From Brevundimonas naejangsanensis DSM 23858 (lineage in GTDB: Bacteria > Pseudomonadota > Alphaproteobacteria > Caulobacterales > Caulobacteraceae), in contig NZ_ATXN01000002.1 in the NCBI RefSeq assembly GCF_000421705.1, positions 868,001 to 932,000 on the forward strand: a stretch of DNA of 64,000 bases, in the 5' to 3' direction. The translations under genes and the position numbers were made by a program. Within the stretch, counting starts at the first letter, position 1. Every line of letters starts with the position of its first letter. The notes under the pieces were generated by a model that did no database searches, was not told the origin of the DNA, and saw nothing but the letters and a program-made list of their open reading frames with translations. Below, in pieces: positions 26,220 to 34,801 of the stretch.

Positions 26220-27152
26220 GTGACCGATCACGCGCCCGCCGCTCCCATCGCCGCCCCGACGGACGACTTCGCCGCCGCCTTCCAGATCGAAGGCTGGCCG
26301 GTGCGCGGCCGCCTGGTCCGTCTCGGCGAGGCGATCGACAAGGTGCTGTCAGCCCACGCCTATCCCGAGCCGGTCGCCGCCCTGCTGGGCGAAGCCTGTG
26401 TGCTGGCCGCCATCGTCGGCTCGGCGCTGAAGTTCGACGGCCGCCTGATCGTTCAGGCCCAGGGCGACGGCCCGGTGCGCTATGTCGTCGCCGATTACGG
26501 CACCGACGGGCATCTGCGCGGCTTTTGCCGCTTCGATCCTGAAGAAGTGGCCAAGGCGTCGGAAGGCTTCGCCCGTCCGGGCGCCAAGACCTTGTTGGGC
26601 GGCGGCGTCTTCATCATGACGGTGGATCGCGGCGCCGACTTCGAACGCACCCAGGGCGTGACGCCGATCGAAGGCGAAAGCCTGTCGCTGTGCGCCGAAC
26701 ACTATTTCACCCAGTCCGAACAGGTGCCGACCAAGGTGCGCCTGGCCGTCGGCGAGGTCGAAACCGAAACCGGCCGTACCTGGCGCGCAGGCGGGGCGAT
26801 GATCCAGGTCATCGCCGGCGACGAATCGCGCGGCTCGACCGAGGAAGTGTGGGAGCGCACCCGCGCCCTGTTCAACACTCTGGGCGACGACGAACTGATC
26901 GACCCGACCATCAGCGCCGAGACCCTGCTGTATCGCCTGTTCCACGAGGACGGCGTGCGGCTGGAAGGCGCGAAGTCGCTGGCCGCCGTCTGCCGCTGCT
27001 CGAAGGAGCGCATCGCCACCGTGCTGCAATCCTTCCCGACGGAAGAACGCGCCGAGATGGTCGAAGTCGACGGCAAGATCCGCGTGACATGCGAATACTG
27101 CTCGACCGCCTATGAGATCGACCCGGCCGAGTTGGAGACGGCTGAGGCCTGA
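26220..27152 (+). CDS. hslO: Redox-regulated chaperone Hsp33
   Basis: This protein of about 310 residues has the Hsp33 core (FQIEGWPVRGRLVRLGEAIDKVL, VQAQGDGPVRYVVADYGTDG, GGGVFIMTVDRG). The C-terminal zinc switch has CxC (AAVCRCSKERI) and CxxC (TCEYCSTAYEI). Oxidation releases zinc and turns it into a holdase. The start is set at GTG 26220, 9 bases behind AGGA; ATG 26181 is the longer alternative. It converges on a CPBP protease gene, with only 4 bases between the stop codons. Confidence 0.92.
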   Translation: MTDHAPAAPIAAPTDDFAAAFQIEGWPVRGRLVRLGEAIDKVLSAHAYPEPVAALLGEACVLAAIVGSALKFDGRLIVQAQGDGPVRYVVADYGTDGHLRGFCRFDPEEVAKASEGFARPGAKTLLGGGVFIMTVDRGADFERTQGVTPIEGESLSLCAEHYFTQSEQVPTKVRLAVGEVETETGRTWRAGGAMIQVIAGDESRGSTEEVWERTRALFNTLGDDELIDPTISAETLLYRLFHEDGVRLEGAKSLAAVCRCSKERIATVLQSFPTEERAEMVEVDGKIRVTCEYCSTAYEIDPAELETAEA

Positions 27153-27156
27153 TCCT

Positions 27157-27876
27157 TCAGACCAGCATGAAGACGGCGTTGCCGTAGTTATGCAGCAGGA
27201 CCGGCAGCAGCACGCTGCCGGTCTTTTCACGCAGCCAGACCAGCAGCAGGCCCGCCAGTCCCGTCGTCGCCATCGGCGCCCAGTCGAAGGTGAAGGCGCC
27301 GTCCCGATAGCCCAGGGCGTGAGTCAGGCCGAACGCCAGCGCGGTCAGCATCGCGCCCCAGCCCATCTGCGCGCCCAGCACGCGGACCGGCCGCCCGAAC
27401 GCCTCGTTCAACATCAGCAGCAGCACGCCGCGATAGAAGATCTCCTCGTCCAGCCCCGGCATGGTCAGTTGGAAGGCCAGGCTGTCGGCGTCGAACCCCT
27501 CGCCCGGCGCCCAGATCGCCAGACCGAGGAACAGCAGAACCAGCAGGCCGGACAGGATCAGCGCCCCCTTCAGCCCTTGCCGGTCCTGATGCAGGGTCAG
27601 GCCGCTGCGCCTCCATCCGACGATGGGCAGGCTGGCGACGGCCAGTGAAAGCATGACGGCCAGCGTCTTGCCCTCCCAGTTCCAGCGCGAAGGTCCGAAA
27701 TCCAGCGGGATATGCCCATAGCCGCGTGTCAACACAGCGTCATAGACGGCCATCAGCAGCAGGGCTGCGACCAGCCAACCCCAGCGCACTCTGCCGCGCG
27801 ACAGCATTGCAGCCGCCAGGCCCGCCAGCGCGACGGCTCCCACCCAGCCCAGCATGGCGATGACTGCGTCCGGCAT
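27157..27876 (-). CDS. CPBP family intramembrane metalloprotease (Abi/CAAX type)
   Basis: This is a 239-residue membrane protein with about 7-8 spans. Motif 1 is LDEEIFYRGVLLLML (EExxxR), motif 2 AFGLTHAL (FxxxH), and motif 4 is VLLHNYGNAVF (H...N). These are the catalytic parts of the Rce1-like fold. Bacterial members act in protein maturation or self-immunity; the target is unknown. The start at 27876 has GGGGGAGG 6 bases ahead. It is on the minus strand downstream of the pst-pho genes but set off from them by phoB's own hairpin. Confidence 0.85.
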   Translation of the reverse strand: MPDAVIAMLGWVGAVALAGLAAAMLSRGRVRWGWLVAALLLMAVYDAVLTRGYGHIPLDFGPSRWNWEGKTLAVMLSLAVASLPIVGWRRSGLTLHQDRQGLKGALILSGLLVLLFLGLAIWAPGEGFDADSLAFQLTMPGLDEEIFYRGVLLLMLNEAFGRPVRVLGAQMGWGAMLTALAFGLTHALGYRDGAFTFDWAPMATTGLAGLLLVWLREKTGSVLLPVLLHNYGNAVFMLV

Positions 27877-27957
27877 GACCTGCCTCCCCCGATGCAATGT
27901 CGGCGTTCAGAGGTGGCCGGACGGGCCTGCGGATGCAAATGAAGAAAACTTAAGCTT

Positions 27958-27981
27958 CCTTCTCCCCCGAGGGGGAGAAGG
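27958..27981 (-). terminator. Palindrome/terminator after phoB
   Basis: A perfect 11-bp stem, CCTTCTCCCCC with GGGGGAGAAGG, has a 2-base loop as written, so fewer pairs form in RNA. It lies just past the phoB stop and is followed on the minus strand by a stretch ending in TTTTC. It belongs to the GC-palindrome family seen in several intergenic spots here. Confidence 0.65.
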
Positions 27982-27983
27982 GT

Positions 27984-28673
27984 CTAATTATTCAGGTCCA
28001 GCGAATAGCCCGCAGAACGCACCGTGCGGATAGGGTTGACCGTGCCTTCGACGTTCAGCGCCTTGCGCAGACGGCCGACGTGGACGTCCACGGTGCGGGC
28101 CTCAACATAGACGTCCGAGCCCCAGACCGCATCCAGCAGCTGCTCACGGCTGAACACCCGGCCCGGATGCTTCAGGAAGTGGTCCAGCAGGCGGAACTCG
28201 GTCGGGCCCAGGTGGACCTCCTTGCCCGCGCGGCTGACGCGGTGGGCGACGCGGTCCATGATGATGTCGGCGTGGTTGACCCGGTCGTCGGCCAGACCCG
28301 GGCGGATGCGGCGCAGAACGGCGCGGATGCGCGCGGTCAGTTCCGTCATCGAGAAGGGCTTGGTCATATAGTCGTCGGCGCCGGTGTCCAGGCCGCGCAC
28401 GCGATCCGTCTCCTCGCCGCGCGCGGTCAGCATGATGATCGGCAGGTTGCGCGTCTCGGCCCGGCCGCGGATGCGGCGGCAGACCTCGATGCCCGACAGC
28501 TTGGGCAGCATCCAGTCCAGCAGGATCAGGTCGGGGGTGCGTTCCTCGACCTGCAGCATCCCTTCCTCGCCGTCAGAGGCGACGGCCACGTCATAGCCTT
28601 CCTTCTCCAGATTATACTGAAGCAGGGTGGCCAGGGCGTCCTCGTCTTCCATCACCAGGATATAGGGTTGCAC
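27984..28673 (-). CDS. phoB: Phosphate response regulator PhoB
   Basis: This 229-residue response regulator has a receiver domain with MEDEDAL, the phospho-acceptor LILLDWMLP (Asp about 55) and the Lys of YMTKPFSM. The OmpR-type winged helix follows: VHLGPTEFRLLDHFLKHPGRVFSREQLLDAVWG and RTVDVHVGRLRKALN. It binds PHO boxes to induce phosphate-starvation genes. It lies last in a phoR-pstCAB-phoU-phoB row, 44 bases after phoU. Confidence 0.95.
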   Translation of the reverse strand: MQPYILVMEDEDALATLLQYNLEKEGYDVAVASDGEEGMLQVEERTPDLILLDWMLPKLSGIEVCRRIRGRAETRNLPIIMLTARGEETDRVRGLDTGADDYMTKPFSMTELTARIRAVLRRIRPGLADDRVNHADIIMDRVAHRVSRAGKEVHLGPTEFRLLDHFLKHPGRVFSREQLLDAVWGSDVYVEARTVDVHVGRLRKALNVEGTVNPIRTVRSAGYSLDLNN

Positions 28674-28717
28674 GTCAGCCTCTCCGGTTCGTCGAAGTCG
28701 TCAGCGATGTAGGGGTG

Positions 28718-29464
28718 TCAGTCGTCCGCTGCGTCGGGAGACGCAGACAGATGCGGGGTCGGCGTCGGCTCTTCGCCGGGACCGGGCACGGCCTTGGGCC
28801 GCTCGCCCAGCATTTCCTCGCCCGTGATCTCATAGTGGACCGTCTCGGCGATATTGGTCGCGTGGTCGCCGATCCGCTCCAGGTTCTTGGCCATGAACAG
28901 CAGGTGAGTGCAGGCCGTGATCGTGCGCGGGTCGCCCATCATATAGGTGAGCAGTTCGCGGAACAGGGCGTTGTAGTGCTCGTCCACCTCGTCGTCGGTC
29001 TGCCAGACCGACAGGGCGCGCTCGATCTCTGACGCCGTATAGGCGTCCAGCACGTCGCGCAGGCGGTTCGACACCAGCCGCCCCATACGCTCGATCGAGC
29101 GCGTCAGCGGCTGCATCGGCTCGGCCTCGGCCAGGATCAGCGCCCGCTTGGCGATGTTCTTGGCCAGATCGCCGGTCCGCTCGAGGTCCGAGGCCAGCTT
29201 CATCGCCCCCAGCGTCCGGCGCAGGTCGCTGGCGACCGGTTGGCGCAGGGCGATCAGGCGGATCGCCTTCTTCTCGATGTCGCGGTGCAGGGCGTCCAGG
29301 CGGTTGTCGCGCTCGACCACCGCCCTGGCCAGCGCCACGTCGCGGCGGGCGACGGATTCGATGGCGTCCGCCACCTGGGCCTCGGCCAGACCGCCCATGC
29401 GCACGACCTCCGCCGTCAACTGGTTCAGCTCGTCGCCGTAAGCCTTGACCGTATGCTGGTTCAT
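28718..29464 (-). CDS. phoU: Phosphate signalling protein PhoU
   Basis: This 248-residue protein has tandem PhoU three-helix bundles. Each holds the metal-binding ExxxD-type segment: LASDLERTGDLAKNIAKRA in the first and MAKNLERIGDHATNIAETV in the second. PhoU ties Pst transporter activity to PhoR and keeps the regulon off when phosphate is plentiful. The start is ATG 29464 (MNQHTVKAYG), 10 bases after the pstB stop. The Pro/Glu-rich tail after residue 220 is an extra compared with short relatives. Confidence 0.93.
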   Translation of the reverse strand: MNQHTVKAYGDELNQLTAEVVRMGGLAEAQVADAIESVARRDVALARAVVERDNRLDALHRDIEKKAIRLIALRQPVASDLRRTLGAMKLASDLERTGDLAKNIAKRALILAEAEPMQPLTRSIERMGRLVSNRLRDVLDAYTASEIERALSVWQTDDEVDEHYNALFRELLTYMMGDPRTITACTHLLFMAKNLERIGDHATNIAETVHYEITGEEMLGERPKAVPGPGEEPTPTPHLSASPDAADD

Positions 29465-29474
29465 CGTCGCGTCC

Positions 29475-30344
29475 TCAGCCGAAGCGGCCGGTGATGTAGT
29501 CGAGCGTGCGCCGCTCGCGCGGATTGGTGAAGATCTCTTCGGTGTCGCCCGTCTCGACCAGCTTGCCCATGTGGAAGAAGGCCGTGCGCTGCGACACACG
29601 GGCCGCCTGCGCCATCGAGTGGGTGACGATGACGATGCAGTAACGCTCGCGCAGTTCGTCGATCAGTTCCTCGATCTTGGCTGTGGCGATCGGGTCCAGC
29701 GCCGAGCAGGGTTCGTCCATCAGGATGACTTCGGGCTCGACCGCAATGGCGCGGGCGATGACCAGACGCTGTTGCTGGCCGCCCGACAGGCCGGTGCCCG
29801 GCGAATGCAGGCGGTCGGCGACCTCGTCCCACAAACCGGCGCGCTTCAGCGACTTCTGGACGATCTCGTCCATCTCGCCCTTGCTGGAGGCCAGACCGTG
29901 GATTTTCGGGCCATAGGCCACGTTCTCATAGATCGACTTGGGGAAGGGGTTCGGCTTTTGAAACACCATGCCGACCTGGGCGCGCAGCAGCACCGGGTCG
30001 ATCTTGCGGTCGTTGATGTCGCCGCCGTCCATCTCGATCCGGCCGGTCACACGGGTGCCGGGGATGGTGTCGTTCATGCGGTTCATCGTCCGCAGGAAGG
30101 TGGATTTGCCGCAACCTGAGGGGCCGATCAGCGCCGTCACCGTCTTGTCCGGGATGTCCAGCGACACGTCGAACAGCGCCTGTTTGTCGCCGTAGAAGAC
30201 ACTGACGTCGCGCGCAGCGATCTTGATCGGGCCCAGCGGCGCCGAAGCGTGGGCGCCGACCGTCGGAACTGTCGTCAGCGTAGCGGCCTCGGAGGCGCCG
30301 CCGTTCGACGTACCTTCAGGAGCGCGGAGGATGCGGGACTTCAT
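29475..30344 (-). CDS. pstB: Phosphate ABC transporter ATP-binding protein PstB
   Basis: This protein of about 289 residues shows Walker [20 protein letters not shown], the PstB-specific [21 protein letters not shown], signature [16 protein letters not shown], Walker [17 protein letters not shown] and the switch [11 protein letters not shown]. It powers the PstCA phosphate channel. About 35 residues at the N-terminus are low-complexity. The start could also be GTG 30356, which overlaps the pstA stop; ATG 30344 is preferred for its GGTGG ribosome site. Confidence 0.96.
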   Translation of the reverse strand: MKSRILRAPEGTSNGGASEAATLTTVPTVGAHASAPLGPIKIAARDVSVFYGDKQALFDVSLDIPDKTVTALIGPSGCGKSTFLRTMNRMNDTIPGTRVTGRIEMDGGDINDRKIDPVLLRAQVGMVFQKPNPFPKSIYENVAYGPKIHGLASSKGEMDEIVQKSLKRAGLWDEVADRLHSPGTGLSGGQQQRLVIARAIAVEPEVILMDEPCSALDPIATAKIEELIDELRERYCIVIVTHSMAQAARVSQRTAFFHMGKLVETGDTEEIFTNPRERRTLDYITGRFG

Positions 30345-30349
30345 AGGAT

Positions 30350-31645
30350 TTACCACCGGCGTTCGAAGCGACGGCGCAGCAGGACTGCGGCGGCGTTCAT
30401 GACGATCATGAAGGCGAGAAGGACAAGAATGGCGGCCGCCGTCCGTTCGTGGAAGGCGCGCTCGGACGCGTTCTCCCAGATGTAGATCAGCGACGGCAGG
30501 GCGCCGACGGGCTCATCAATGGCGTGCGGGACGCCCGGCACGAAGCTGATCATGCCGATCAGCAGCAGGGGCGCCGTCTCGCCGAGCGCGTGGGCCATGG
30601 AGATGATGGCCCCGGTCATCACGCCGGGCATGGCCAGCGGCAGGACATGGCCGAACACCGTCTGGGTGCGGCTGGCGCCCATGGCCAGAGCCGCCTCGCG
30701 GATCGACGGCGGCACCGCCTTCAGCGATGAGCGGGTGGCGATGATGATGGTCGGCAGGGCCATCAGCGCCAGCACCAGACCCCCGACCAGCGGACTGGCG
30801 CGCGGCAGGTGCAGGAAGTTGATGAACAGGGCCAGACCCAGCAGGCCGTAAACGATGGACGGCACGGCGGCCAGGTTGTTGATGTTGACCTCGATGATCG
30901 CCGTAATGCGGTTGCGCGGAGAGTATTCCTCCAGCCAGACGGCGGCGCCGACACCGACGGGAATGGCGATCAGGGCCGTCACCATCAGCATCAGGGCCGA
31001 ACCGACCACGGCGCCCAGCAGGCCCGCCAGCTCCGGCTGGGTCGAGTCGCCCTTGGTGAACAGGGCCGCGTTGAAGTGGGCGCGGATGGCGCCCGAGGCC
31101 TTCATCTTGTCCAGCCAGTCCATCTGCGCATTGGAGACGCGGCGCTGGTCCTCGGGCTGATCGCGGGTGATCTTGCCCTTCAGATACATTTCGGCGTCGT
31201 CGGACAGGGGCGCGGCGATCGGCACGGTCTGACCCAGCAGGCTGGGCTGGCGCGCGACCATCTTGGCGGCCTGGAACTTCAGTTCCGAGGACAGCAGGGC
31301 CTTCATGGCCGAGGCTTTGCTTCCCTGCTCGTCGTCCTGCACGCCCAGGCGGCGGACCTGCTGCTCGGCGACGATCTGCTCAAAGTTGGCGCCCTGCGGA
31401 TAGGAACGGTCGATCCGCGCCGGATCCATATAGACCGGCAGGGTCACGGTGTGGGCGTAGAAGGCCGTGTAGCCCTGGGTGATGATGCTGCCGAGCAGGA
31501 TCACCAGGAAGGCCAGCGCCACGCCGATGGCCGCACGGCCGTACCAGCGGAAGCGGGTCTCGCGCGCATAGCGGGCGCGCAGGCGGGCCTTCAGGCGCTG
31601 GGTGCGAGGGCTGACGCCGGTCATGGGGGAGGCCGCGTCAGTCAT
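30350..31645 (-). CDS. pstA: Phosphate ABC transporter permease PstA
   Basis: This 431-residue inner-membrane protein is longer than E. coli PstA owing to a periplasmic insertion between the first and second spans (residues about 65-205), seen in alphaproteobacterial members. The permease core has [43 protein letters not shown] and the EAA loop [28 protein letters not shown]. It overlaps pstC by 8 bases. Confidence 0.93.
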   Translation of the reverse strand: MTDAASPMTGVSPRTQRLKARLRARYARETRFRWYGRAAIGVALAFLVILLGSIITQGYTAFYAHTVTLPVYMDPARIDRSYPQGANFEQIVAEQQVRRLGVQDDEQGSKASAMKALLSSELKFQAAKMVARQPSLLGQTVPIAAPLSDDAEMYLKGKITRDQPEDQRRVSNAQMDWLDKMKASGAIRAHFNAALFTKGDSTQPELAGLLGAVVGSALMLMVTALIAIPVGVGAAVWLEEYSPRNRITAIIEVNINNLAAVPSIVYGLLGLALFINFLHLPRASPLVGGLVLALMALPTIIIATRSSLKAVPPSIREAALAMGASRTQTVFGHVLPLAMPGVMTGAIISMAHALGETAPLLLIGMISFVPGVPHAIDEPVGALPSLIYIWENASERAFHERTAAAILVLLAFMIVMNAAAVLLRRRFERRW

Positions 31646-33068
31646 ACTGTTCCCGATAGGCTTGCACGATACGCATGGCGACGATGTTCAGCAGCAGGGT
31701 GACGACGAACAGCGTCAGGCCCAGACCGAAGGCGGCCAGGGTCTTGGGGCTGTTGAACTCCTGGTCGCCGGTCAGCAGGGTGACGATCTGGACGGTGACG
31801 GTCGTGACCGTCTCCAGCGGGTTCAGGGTCAGCTTGGCGGCAAGACCCGCCGCCATCGTCACGATCATGGTCTCGCCGATAGCGCGCGACACGGCCAGCA
31901 GCAGGGCGCCAGCGATGCCCGGCAGGGCGGCGGGCAGAAGCACCTTCTTGACCGTCTCGGACTTGGTCGCGCCCATCGCATAGGAGCCGTCGCGCAGGGA
32001 CTGCGGCACGGCGTTCAGGATGTCGTCGGACAGGGAGCTGACGAAGGGAATCAGCATGATCCCCATGACCGCCCCCGCCACCAGAGCCATCTGGTTCTGC
32101 ACCAGAGACAGGTATAGCCCCAGATCGTTCAGCGGCCCGCCGATCAGCATGTCGCCGATGCTGTTGAAGAAGACGCGCAGAGCCGGCCCCACGGTCAGGG
32201 CGGCGAAGAAGCCGTAGACCACGGTCGGCACGCCCGCGAGAACCTCAAGCGCAGGCTTGACCAGGGCGCGGGTCTTGCGGCCCGAATATTCCGACAGATA
32301 GACGGCCGAGAACAGGCCGATCGGCGCCGCCACCGCCATCGCGATCAACATGATCAGGAAGGTGCCTGCGAACAGGGGCACAGCCCCGAAGGCGCCCGAC
32401 GAGCCCACCTGATCGGCACGAATGGCGATCTGCGGGCTCCACTTGGTCCCGAACAGGAACTCGGTGATCGGCACCATGCTGAAGAAGCGCAGCGAATCGA
32501 TCACCAGCGAGAAGATGATGCCCAGCGTCGTCAGCACCGCCACCGCCGAACAGGCGAACAGGAGGCCCGTGATCCAGCCCTCGACCTTGTTGCGCGCACG
32601 CAGGTCCGGGCGGATGCGAGTGAAGACGAACAGGCCGCCCAGCACTGCGGCGATCAGGGCGGCGACGCCCCCGCCCCAGTTCAGGGTCGAGGCGATGCGG
32701 TGGGCGCGGCGGCCCTCGGCGGGCAACTCCTCGGCGTAGGGGGCGGGCCAGATTTGGCGCGCCTCCTGCCCGGCGCCGACCAGACGGGCGTCGGCAAAGA
32801 AGGCCTCGCGGCGGAAGGGCTCAAGCGCGGCGACGCTGTCCGGCGCGCCCGCCCGCATCATCTGCTGTTCGATCGAGGTCGAGAAGACCGAGGCGGCGAT
32901 CAGCATGGCCAGGGCCGGCGCTCCAACCCAGATCAGGGCGTAGAGTCCATGTTGGCCGGGTCGCGAATGCGACTTCGCGCCTCGGCTCCGACGCACGGCC
33001 AGCGTCCGCCCGGCCACATAGGCCATGACGACGAAGGCGATCAGCAGCAGCAGGAAAATCCAGATCAT
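31638..33068 (-). CDS. pstC: Phosphate ABC transporter permease PstC
   Basis: This is a 476-residue inner-membrane protein, extended at the N-terminus with extra spans (MIWIFLLLLIAFVVMAYVAG and GLYALIWVGAPALAMLIAA). The core has IGLFSAVYLSEYSGRKTRALVKPALEVLAGVPTVVYGFFA and the EAA loop SLRDGSYAMGATKSETVKKVLLPAALPG. It is the first transporter gene of the cluster. The PHO box at 33165-33182 lies about 100 bases upstream. A phosphate-binding PstS gene is not in this window. Confidence 0.93.
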   Translation of the reverse strand: MIWIFLLLLIAFVVMAYVAGRTLAVRRSRGAKSHSRPGQHGLYALIWVGAPALAMLIAASVFSTSIEQQMMRAGAPDSVAALEPFRREAFFADARLVGAGQEARQIWPAPYAEELPAEGRRAHRIASTLNWGGGVAALIAAVLGGLFVFTRIRPDLRARNKVEGWITGLLFACSAVAVLTTLGIIFSLVIDSLRFFSMVPITEFLFGTKWSPQIAIRADQVGSSGAFGAVPLFAGTFLIMLIAMAVAAPIGLFSAVYLSEYSGRKTRALVKPALEVLAGVPTVVYGFFAALTVGPALRVFFNSIGDMLIGGPLNDLGLYLSLVQNQMALVAGAVMGIMLIPFVSSLSDDILNAVPQSLRDGSYAMGATKSETVKKVLLPAALPGIAGALLLAVSRAIGETMIVTMAAGLAAKLTLNPLETVTTVTVQIVTLLTGDQEFNSPKTLAAFGLGLTLFVVTLLLNIVAMRIVQAYREQYD

Positions 33069-33150
33069 CCGGTCCGATCAGCGCAGGAATCGATGAACGC
33101 GCCGGGTGCGGTGCGTTTCGGCCGGGAAACTGCCTGCGATACGTCAGCGG

Positions 33151-33182
33151 ATTAAGACGGCTGGATGACAGTTATGTTACGG
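33151..33182 (-). promoter_or_regulatory. PHO box and likely -10 element upstream of pstC
   Basis: On the minus strand 33182-33165 reads CCGTAACATAACTGTCAT, matching 15 of 18 positions of the enteric PHO-box consensus, with the second half-site perfect. A TTAAT core at 33155-33151 lies about 9 bases past the box, where PhoB-dependent -10 elements stand. This suggests that pstC onward has its own phosphate-starvation promoter separate from phoR. Confidence 0.72.
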
Positions 33183-33249
33183 CGCAGGTCCGTCATGTCG
33201 CAGTCCTGTGACGGTGAATCCGCAAACGCCCGGATTTCCTTCGCTTCCG

Positions 33250-34647
33250 TCAGCTTTCAGAGGTCGGAGCCAGCGGGAAACAGGCCGCAAAGATAGCCCC
33301 CTGCCCCGGCGCGCTGTCTACCGACAGGCCGCCTCGGTGGCGGATGATGATGTGCCGAACAATGGCCAGGCCCAGACCCGTGCCCTGACGATCGCCGCTC
33401 TTCTGTCCCTCGACACGATAGAAGCGCTCGGTCAGGCGCGGCAGATGCTCGCGCGCCATCCCCGGCCCGTGATCACGTACGGTGACCACGGCGTAGCGCT
33501 GCCCCGCCTCGCGGTCCGGCGTGGCCAGCGACAGGCGGTTGCCCTCGGCCATCCGGCTCGACATGGCCTCGTCCAGCGTGCGGTCGATCTCGATGCCGAC
33601 CTCAATGGTGCCGCCCGCGCTGGAGTATTTCAGCGCATTGTCGATCAGGTTCTGCACCACCTGGGCGATCTCGTCCCGGTCGCCGGTCACGGCGGACCCG
33701 CCGTGCGGCAGTTCCGCCTTGATCGTCACCTGACGCTCGCGCGAGATGACGCTGACCGCATCGACCACGTCGGCCGTCGCCCGCGCCAGATTAACCCGGC
33801 CCAGCGGCGCGATGTGTTCGTTCAGTTCGATCCGGCTCAGAGACAGCAGGTCGGCCACCAGACGCCGCATCCGGTCGGCCTGCACCGCCATGATGTCGAG
33901 GAATTTGTCGCGCGCCTTGGGGTCGTCCCTGGCGTGGCCCTTCAGCGTCTCGATGAAGCCGGACAGCGAGGCCAGCGGCGTGCGCAGTTCATGGCTGGCG
34001 TTGGCCAGGAAGTCGACGCGCATCTTCTCCATGCGCCGCACGTCCGTCTCGTCGCGCAACGCCAGCAGGGCCAGGGCGCCGCCGCCCCAGTCGTTCGCCT
34101 CGCGCGCGGGAAGCGGGCGGATCAGGGCGCGCCAGTGGCGTTCCTGCGCGCCGCCGCCGACATATTCCACCGCCCCCGCCAATCCCTCGAACAGGGCCTC
34201 GTCCACGGCCTCAAGCACGCGCGGCTCACGGATCACCGAGACCAGCAGCCCCGCGCCGGTCCCGCCCAGCCGAAACAGTTCGCGCGCCGAGGCATTGGCC
34301 AGGGCGATGCGGCGCCCGGCGATATCGTCCGCCTCGCCGCCGCTGATGATGAACAGCGGGTCGTCCAGCGCTTCGAACACATCGCCCAGCAGGGCCGCAT
34401 CCGGCCCCAGGTCCACGGCGCCGCCGTCCAGATCTGAAATATCCACCGGCGCCGGGGGCGTGCGGTTGACCAGCCAGGTCGCCAGGATCACCGCAGCCGC
34501 GCCAGCCGCCAGCCACCCGGCCAGTTCCGGCTTCATCACCGCCAGCACCGCCATGACCAGGACCGCCACGCCGCCGCTGGCGCCCGCCGTCCAGAGCCGG
34601 GAGGTCGCCGTAGGGGCTACGGGTGATGGCGGATGCTCATAAGGCAT
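33250..34647 (-). CDS. phoR: Phosphate sensor histidine kinase PhoR
   Basis: This is a 465-residue membrane kinase with two N-terminal spans (GGVAVLVMAVLAVMKPELAG, WLAAGAAAVILATWLV), a PAS-like region (residues about 65-200) and HisKA with phospho-acceptor FLANASHELRTPLASL. HATPase follows with VVQNLIDNALKYS, VRDHGPGM and GTGLGLAIVRHI. It phosphorylates PhoB when phosphate is low. It lies 181 bases upstream of pstC, with the PHO box between them. Confidence 0.92.
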   Translation of the reverse strand: MPYEHPPSPVAPTATSRLWTAGASGGVAVLVMAVLAVMKPELAGWLAAGAAAVILATWLVNRTPPAPVDISDLDGGAVDLGPDAALLGDVFEALDDPLFIISGGEADDIAGRRIALANASARELFRLGGTGAGLLVSVIREPRVLEAVDEALFEGLAGAVEYVGGGAQERHWRALIRPLPAREANDWGGGALALLALRDETDVRRMEKMRVDFLANASHELRTPLASLSGFIETLKGHARDDPKARDKFLDIMAVQADRMRRLVADLLSLSRIELNEHIAPLGRVNLARATADVVDAVSVISRERQVTIKAELPHGGSAVTGDRDEIAQVVQNLIDNALKYSSAGGTIEVGIEIDRTLDEAMSSRMAEGNRLSLATPDREAGQRYAVVTVRDHGPGMAREHLPRLTERFYRVEGQKSGDRQGTGLGLAIVRHIIIRHRGGLSVDSAPGQGAIFAACFPLAPTSES

Positions 34648-34801
34648 GGTGATCGACGTTATCTCATTCTTCAGCAGACCGGCGTTAGGCTGCTGGACTT
34701 GGGGGCGCCGAGTCGCACGACGTCGAACGACACTAAGGGCGTTTCTTCACGGATTTACGGCGGATTTTTCAACAGTTTTCGGAGCAAGCGGAACACAGGC
34801 C

